A stretch of 64,000 bases of DNA from Watersipora subatra. Its lineage: Eukaryota; Bryozoa; Gymnolaemata; Cheilostomatida; Watersiporidae. The stretch covers positions 1,984,001-2,048,000 of the forward strand of contig NC_088708.1 of NCBI RefSeq assembly GCF_963576615.1, in the 5' to 3' direction. Below are positions 11,447 to 20,400 of the stretch, in pieces; the first letter of the stretch is position 1, and each line of letters opens with the position of its first letter. The translations under genes were made by a program, and so were the position numbers. The notes below the pieces were generated by a model, which ran no database searches, was not told where the DNA came from, and saw only the letters and a program-made list of their open reading frames with translations.

Positions 11447-14400
11447 CAGGTTAGCGTATAATATAAGACAGTATATTGGCTTTTTAAGGTTTTTGAAGCC
11501 CCATTCAACTGCAAAGTTTAGTCGTGTAAATGGTCACGTCCTATCAGTGCACCTGTAAGGGCCATCAATCAGCTGTCACTACAGTTATTACAGAGGGTTA
11601 TCTAACAGGCATACAAGGTATAAGAGGTCAATGCTGCATATATCCTCTACATCATCATTTAAAGAAAAATATTTAGCGTGTCTTCCTCTCGGAGACAAAA
11701 ATGACAAAGGCTGCAGGTGATAAAATAATTGATTCCAGAGAAGAGATAGCCTTTCGTAAACTGCTCTCTCTCTCTAATACAAATTCTTCAACATTCATAA
11801 GATATCAGCTATCGGTGAGACGCTTGATAATTGATATCTCAGATTTCTTCCGGATGGATTGCTAACTAATGATTACATGTTCCAAATCCTTTAGCTGCAA
11901 CCTTAAAGGTGTGAGATGACATCCAGATCTCCTAAACCGAGGCTGCACTTGTGTGCATGCTTTCGCCTTAGCCTTAGCCTTAGCTTTAGCCTTAGCCTTA
12001 GCTTTAGCCTTAGTTCTATTTATATAGCCTGAAGATGTGCGACAGCTTCAGACAGAGACTTTTCATGGTGTGCGATTTGGAGCAATAAAGTGCTTGCGCT
12101 AGGGCTCCGTATCCGGGCATATGTTACAGAGGTGATGGTGCTATTAGATTTGGAAAGCAGCCGTATGTAAAATTTGATAAATACTCGAGGCTCGATAGAT
12201 GTTCTTCTAGCTGTAACTGCCTTGCCTGAATCCAAAATTTACTAAGAATCAAGTGTCTGTGAACGGTAATAGAGAGATCAATGTCACCAAGACATTCTTG
12301 GTGACATTGAATCTTCTCTGTCCGCAGACTTGGAACACACCACATATATATATATATATATATACTGTATATATATATATGCTGTATATATACTGTATAT
12401 ATATACTGTATATATATATATATGCTGTATATATACTGTATATATATACTGTATATATATACTGTATATATACTGTATATATATATACTGTATATATACT
12501 GTATATATACTGTATATATACTGTATATATATATATATACAGTCAAACATGGATAACTCGTCCACGGATAGCTCGAAAAAATGGTTAATTCGAACATTTC
12601 CTTTGGTCCGTTCCCACGTAATGATAAATTGCTATAGATAACTCGAATTCAACACTGTTAATTCGAACTGTTTTTTTGCCCAACAGCTACCGAAACGGTT
12701 GTTTTCGCTTTAGAAAATCACTTTATTCAAAGCCATAGAGGTAAACTTCATCTTTTCGTAATTCATAAGCGTCGTTATTACCACCATCGGTAAAATATTT
12801 TTGTCAACGACTTTTCTAAAAGTTTGGTGAAATTTGATTTATACAGCGATACGATGAATAGCACGGGTTAGCCGGGTCATGCGCGCAAGAATTTTCGCCA
12901 CGCACATACAAAACAAAAATCGAATGTTGTTTTGTATGTGCGTGGCGAAAATCCTTGAGTGCGTGACTCGGCTAACCCGTGATGAATAGTTTTCCGACGT
13001 TGATTCCGTGTTGAATCAACGTCGGAATGTTGAATGTTTAAAACGTCTTAAAAAATGTTGTAATTAAACGTATACGTTGTCTGAGCTACAAAAAACTATT
13101 CATCGTTTGACCTAAACACAGAATACGTGTGTACATTCAATAAGTATCTATTAAAAAAGCGTGAGTGATATAGAATGTACCGTAAAACCTCGTAAAACTT
13201 CTAATTGAACTGCCTCGGAGTGTTGCTCTTAACGAATCCCAGGTAAAGTAAAGTAATCTGCATAAACTTCAAGAAAAAACGGCAAAATTGATGGTGGGTA
13301 AAACCCCAAAAGAAAAAAATGTCTTTTCTTTTGAGCATTTCAACAACGATCAAGTTTTGCCAATGTCAATCTGAAAAACGTCCTGGCAATAACATCACCT
13401 CAAACAACAAACCAATCTCAAGTGATAGAAAAATCTCTATACTTTTTCATGAAAACGTTTTAAACTTTACATTAGAAGCATTTAATTTGAAACAAGCCAT
13501 TTGTGCTTTTGATTTATATTATAGTTTGTATATGTACATGTATCTACTAATAAATAAGTAAATATATGGACTTGTGACAGTGCTCTGATAACTTGAATGC
13601 TCTGATAATTCGAACACTTTTGCTCGGTCCCTTGAAGTTCGAGTTATCCATGTTTGACTGTATATATATATATGTATGGTGTATACCGAATATACAGATA
13701 ATGAATATGAATGAATGCTACATCAAGATACGCTAATCTCTCTTAAGCGTGCTTTTTACATGATAAAGTAAAAAATATAAAATATAAAAATAAATCTACG
13801 CCATATTGGAATACATGATATGTATTCGTTAAGATGTATCCATAAATGTGGAGTTATCATCTGCATTCCACATTCAACGATATGCGACCAACACGTTATA
13901 ACTCTATTGATGAATCCCGTAGAATATTCTTAGCACACACTAAATGTGTTTGTTATTTAACAAGAATCCGATTATCGCAACCTAAAAACATTAAATTAGC
14001 TTTAGGCCTAAAGGTCTCAGGCTATGACCTCAAATCATGCATCAACACGCGGGTGCTTCTCCGCTGTCAATGCACCCTTCCCGACTCGGTTATCAGACAC
14101 TCTGATGTACTCCTAACATTGCAAAAACTATCATACTTCCCCTGCAGTTCTGAGAGGTACCGGTATACAATTGTACCCATATTTGTACTCTAGCATGTAC
14201 TCCCTATATGGAGGAATACCGAATGCACTCTCACACGGCCCAGTCGTGGACAACATCGGGAGAAACGTAATTACTTGAGTTGCTCCCAATATGACACGTA
14301 AACTCGATGCCCTGTTCTACTAGCATAATTTGTAGGCAGTCGTCTGGTTGTTGTTGTTCTTTCAGTTATGCTTCTCTCATGTTGTATTCGAAAAAGGTAA

Positions 14401-17400
14401 AAGGTTGGATGCTGCCGGGCACTTGTTACGATTTGACAGACAACAGTATAAACCATAGATATAGTAAACCCTAGATTGGCGAATAGCTATCACTATAATG
14501 GAGCAAAAGTGAGGCCTATAATTGGCTGTTGTTTTCACGACGTTACGTCGTAGTGATGTGCATCACAGCATCAAAGCCTTCAATTGAGCAATGAGTTTAG
14601 TAGTGGGAGCATACTTGTCATGCTAGTTTTTAAGTCATAAACATTACAATAAGACCGAATTCTTAGTGAAATGTCATCAGAAGAGACCACAACACCCCAG
14701 GTATATCCTGAATTGCCCATAACAAAACAGAACTTCAACTCAAAACAAGAAGTTCTCAACAATATCATAAGCTATCTATGCCGATTAAAGACACCAAGCT
14801 GAAAGCTGCTAGTGGAAAATAATAGGAAAATCATCATCATTTCATCATTGGTTTTGAGTCAGCAGCCAAATCTGTACATGGCATTGCTCAATATCTTTTC
14901 AGCAACTACCCTTACATCAACTACTTCCTAACCTTTAAGATCAACCAGGATGACATTGAGATTCTGTTTTCCACAATACGATCTAAGGGTGGCTATAACA
15001 ATAACCCGGATGTGCAGTGTTTTAGATCTGCAATTCGAGCACTGTTCATAAAAGCAGATATCACACCACATCCCAATGTTAACTGTATTGATCTGGATGT
15101 GAGCAGGGCTGAAAAAACTGGCCAACTCCTGCTACATTCTCTGGCTAGAAAGAAAAAGAAAGAAGCGACAAAAGCTGAGAAAGGTGAAGATGAGGGGTTC
15201 GGTGACGAGGATTGTTTTTTAACTCAAATGTGATGAGTGTATCAAGTTCTTGACCGATGTAGAAGTAGTGGGAACTAGGAATAGTGATGACATAACCCTA
15301 ATCTCAGTTAAAAACAGAGGAGGATTGGTGACCAGATTGATAGGCCGAATATGTATTGCTGCAGAAAAGTGCCTACGTTCACACATGGAGAGCTATTGTA
15401 TCACACAGAGAGCTTTTAAACAAGTAACATCACAGACAATAACATATATGTCTTATTACATAACCTCAATCAAGGTTTTACATGTACAGTGCATGCCAAC
15501 AGTCTACTCAAAACTATAGTAAATCGCTATACTAAAATCAGAATACACTATGCCGCTTCAAAGCAGGAATCTAGTTCAACCAACCTTAGACAAAAACTAT
15601 CTTGTCTAGTTATTTTCAGTCATGTCTAATGGGTGTTTAATACAGTGGTCCAGCGTAACTGCTTCTAAATCTCATTTGACTCATTAGTTTGTTATTAGTT
15701 TAATTTCTATTCGGTCACTCTTTGTATTATCAATGATATAGAACAGGGGTGTCAAACTCATTTTCACCGAGGGCCACATCAGCGTAATGGCTGTCCTCAA
15801 AGGGCCAGATGTAACTTATAATTGTAATGAAATGTAATCAATTAATATAAAATAACTTAAACAGTTTTTAATATTAAATAACTCTGACTTTATTACTTAA
15901 AGTTGCAAACAGAACAGTTGCACAGCAAAACATGCAGAACACTTGTTTTTGGAAAAAAATCAGAAAAGTTACACAATACCCATCAACATGGGCATACTTT
16001 CAGTAAAATCAAAAATTGTGAGCTGCTAAGAACATGAATTTGTTGGCATACACACATTAAATCTGCAAACACTAAATAATTGCAACAGCAGCAACACAAA
16101 ATCAATATGTAAGCAGCAAAAAATCAAAAAATTATTTGCTATTTGCTGAAACAAAGTTAGACTTGCACCAAAGAAATTACAAAATATACAGTGTTTGACT
16201 AAAATTAGTAATTTATTACATACAATACAAAGTTATGAATAATATTTATACATGTACAGTTAGTCATGAACATGAAAATCACGAAACTATAATTTCGAAT
16301 TTTTCCTCGCGAGTATTATCTTCAAAGCATAGCAAATCTACATCCCAATATAACTCAAATAAACTGTCATAAACATGTTTCAAACAATAAAATTATGTTC
16401 AGTAACTCTGTTCTTGACTTTTCAGACTTCAGGGGCCGCTCTAAGAATGAATATGATCCTATCGAGATTGAATGATAACTTTTGTCTGACTACGGTTGAC
16501 AGCCTAAAAAGTGCATTTTTATTCGAGTGTAACGATTCAAATTGACAAAATTAAAAGTTAGAAAAAGCTTTGAAACATTAAAAATAATGTTTCAAATTGA
16601 TTGATGCAGTCTTTCACTGTCTTACCCCTTCTCAATCTGCATATTTACTTCTGGAGTTGAAAAAAATCGATCGCGAACGATAAATTTTAAAGTGACAGCG
16701 ATGATTTTCGGTTCAGTTGGATGTCGCAATGGGCGTAGTAATTTAGTTATAACTTTTGCCAGAGAGATCATTGAGGTATATATGTACGTTTGTTTGGTTG
16801 GCCAGAAATTTTTTTCTGACTAATCAAAATTATTCTTATGTAATGTAAAAATAACAACACAAGGAATAGATAAATTTCAGAGGCAAGATAACTCGCGTTG
16901 GTGTGCCTAGCAGCGTTATAAATACAGGAGAATGAGTCTCGTGCGAATGAGTAATTAAGCCCTCGCGGGCCACATAAAATGAGGTGGCGGGCCAGATGTG
17001 GCCCGCGGGCCATATGTTTGACACCTGTGATATAGAAGCTTCTAAATCATTGGTATTATTCATTACCACGTGTGTAAAATTCTTGCCTTTCTCATCCAAA
17101 GTCATTACAGTCATAATTCGACTTACGAGCTTAATGCGTTCAGAGAATGAGCTTGCATGTCAACTTACTCGCATGTTGGTGCAATTTATTTATATATAGA
17201 ACAATTAAATATATATTGATTGGTTTCCATACTCTAAAAATGCAAATAAAACACTCAAAACAAGATATTGTAACAGAAAGAACATGTTGGTTATTGTCCT
17301 AACTTACCACATGCTTTCAAAAAGCAACAAATAAAAAATAATGCAAGGAAATGTGATTAATTAAAATGTAAAATTAAATACATACAATAGCAGCTAACGC

Positions 17401-20400
17401 TAGCATTTGCCAGAGAGGGAGAGATAAATTATCCTTCATTACAACAGCTGACATTGACCAATTTGGATTTTATCCAAGTCTTAAAAGACAAACTTAAAAG
17501 CAAACCTAAAAGCAAACTTTAATCTTTAACTTAACGTAATTAAAATTTCTTCGGCGTTCATAGTTTTAAGTTTCTCGCTGGTTAGCTAATTTTGTTTCGC
17601 TCTCACGACCAGCCGGCTGTTTTAAGAGAAACCTATCTAAGGACGTTTGCCTTTGTTGCCCTTTCAACGTGTTGCGATCAGGACGAACACAAGTGTCGTC
17701 ACCAAGGATTAATGCACGACCACTAGCCAACTTGTCCGAATGTCTATTTTTTATAGTCTTGATAGATAGCACCGGCCTTTTTACGTAGCATCGTTTCAGT
17801 TACACCGTCACCGGCCAATTGTTTGTCTTTTATCTAAAGCCTGAGCAGTCTCTCTATCAGCGGTCATGAAGATCGCTGCGTCGTTTAGAAACTATGGTTA
17901 GTCCTTTTGCAAACTAAATGCATTGAATATAATCCTTGTGTTTGATAATTGTGGATGTATTTCTGTCATATTGCTGAGCTAGCTCAATCACGCATACATA
18001 TTTTGCGTATTTTTCAATAATTTTTCGTTTAATATCAATTGTTATCATTCACTTTTTCTTTGCATTATCTATCCTTTTACTGGCAAACTTTCGGTCTACG
18101 CACGGTACTTTTAATTAACACAATTCAGCACTGAAAATCGCACACAAAAAACATGGTACAAAAGTATAATCTGAGCAGTTGAAAAATACAGAGTGATGCT
18201 GTTCTCATAAAACACCTCCGACATACTTGGCAACTGACTCATGTGCTTGTATCTCAAACATGGCTCGTATGTTAGTGCTAAAACTTGCTTGAAAGCTGGC
18301 TCATATCTCAAAATTCCCATACGTTAGGGCACGCGTAAGTTGAAGTATTACTGTATAAAAGTTTTACATATTTTCAATAAAATATGCAGTCTCAGATGCA
18401 CAAACTATGGAAAAATTGAGCAGTCTTTAGTGCTAAGTCAATAGGAGTTAATAGATCAGCTGATTCGCTTTGCACATCACCATGACGTTGCGTCATGCTA
18501 ATTATAGGCCTCACTTGTTTTGATTATTCGCATATCTAGGGTTTACTATATCTATGGTATAAACTATAACAGATACAGCATTACTAGACAGTTCCGGAGA
18601 CGTGTTTGCACTATTAGTCTGCCCAAAAACATTAGTTACATGAAATAAGCTGAAATGGTTATAAACCCTCCCATCTTTTTGCCTCTCTCTTTGTTATTTG
18701 TACGTAGTTTTGTACACAGTTTCAACTATTCTGGTGTTTGTAATATGACCTATTTATTCTCAAATTGTGAGATGGAATGGAGAAAGAATGTGAAATTCGC
18801 TCAAAATAGGCTGAACTTAATGAATTGTTTGACCTCACCTGTTTAGTCTTGCCTGACAAAGTTGTTACTACCTATGAAGACAAGTACTGGCAGGTGAGAC
18901 TAAATCCTCAACAGTAAATACAGCCACTGTCTTTGAGGTTTTTAATATCACTTACCGATGTGCCTCTGTCCGCAAACTTTAACCCGAGTTCTCTACATAC
19001 GACCATAGCCTCAGGTAGCCCCCAGCCAGTTGGACAGATGGTTCCAGCTGCAGAATTACTGAGATGAACATTGACATAGCCTTCTGAAGGGTTTCTTCCG
19101 CCTAATAGCTCTATTGATTTTATTCTCTGCAAATCACAGACGAGATGTACTTTAACAGTGACACCCGTTAGCCTCAGTGTTTATTCTGTTGACACATTAC
19201 TATTTAGAATCGCTCTAATACTGGAGCCCTGCTTATCTGTGAACCCGAGGTCTGCTTGGCTCTTAAGCCTGAGCCCTGTATATTTGTAAGGCTCAGCTAT
19301 ACATAAAGCTGGAGTAAACGCCGGATGAAAAAAAAAAGAAGAGAAATATCAATGCTCTGGTTTATACTTATGATGAGCAATAACAATCACGCATTCATGT
19401 GAAATAGAAATGCTTGACATTCAGTTTTTGTGCTTTGTCATGATTGGCTGGCTGGTTATTAATGAGCCAGTTTTAAAATAAAATTCAAAATGCATTGACA
19501 GAGGCAAATTGCATACATTTAATGTATCAAAAAATGAGTTGTTGTAAAATAATATGACGTCATTTAGAATAAAATATTATTCTGTTATTTTTTTGTTATT
19601 CAGAATAACATTTTTGCATTTGGAACATCATACTAAAACTAAACAGTTTGTATTACGTGACACCTTTCACACCACACCTGTATACTTTTTACAAGTGGGT
19701 AATCCAAAAGCATCCTTACTATAAATCAATTGTACACATAGCTACACAAATGCAATATGACATATTTAAATTCATATCGAAAGCTCAAGAGTGCTATTAC
19801 ACTATATAATAGCTTTCTAAATGCTGGAAATGATCTACTGTTTCATTATGTAAGTCTAATCTTTTACATCGACTTTCTAAAAACATTTGTGGATTTGCCA
19901 GACTGACATGCATAAAGACGATAAAAATATTTCATACCGCTTGGTCTCTGTTAGTTGGGGCCTCCGGGTTTATTGGGCGAGGAGCAGTAGAAGGAGATTC
20001 TCTTGGATTGACAGCTTCATCACTTATGACGGCCATTTTAATGCGTGTGTTGTTAGTGCTGAGGCTATGTATTGACTTTCGTGGAGCATAAGCAGGTCTA
20101 ATAGTCCTTTGTGGATCTTCTCCTAAAAAATTAAGCTAATTTGCTCAAATATACTCTGATGATGAAATTATGCTTACAAAGTACCTCATGGAGAGCAACT
20201 CTATTAGATAAGGGCAACTCTATTAAATAAGGGCAACTCTATTAGATAAGGGCAACTCTATTAAATAAGGGCAACTCTATTAGATAAGGGCACGGATGCT
20301 ACTTACTCTCAAAAAGCTGTTCTACAGGAGGTGCAGGGCTGGCTGTTGTAGAGAACACAAGAGGTGACCTTGCAGGAGTAGAAACCGGTGCTGGTGCGGT

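Larger units (their letters stand above)
14454..18556 (+). mobile_element. P element with 8 bp TSD, carrying two nested elements
   Basis: Inverted ends start CATAGATATAGTAAACCCTA (14454 rightward, 18556 leftward). The match continues through GTGAGGCCTATAATT and a weaker subterminal stretch with GATGTGCA. GTATAAAC flanks both ends (14446-14453 and 18557-18564), the 8 bp duplication typical of P elements, and the termini begin with CA as P termini do. A P-type transposase C-terminus lies inside on the same strand at about 14780-15420. Without the hAT (15744-17029) and the Tigger-like element (17108-18353), about 1.56 kb of P sequence remains, so this is a 5'-deleted copy. A possible poly(A) signal for it is AATAAA at 18376-18381. 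Confidence 0.85.
9411..18955 (-). other. LOXL intron 5 (9.5 kb), splits SRCR2
   Basis: It is bounded by GTAAGT at 18955-18950 and AAG at 9413-9411. It holds dinucleotide arrays, a 201 bp palindrome, a TA-flanked MITE and a P element with two further elements nested in it. All the other introns seen in this gene are 178 bp to 2.2 kb, so most of the extra length is inserted DNA. Confidence 0.8.

Noticed and set aside
13846-14193. 115-residue plus frame
   Set aside because: No recognisable domain, no splice or conservation support; lies in a LOXL intron on the opposite strand.
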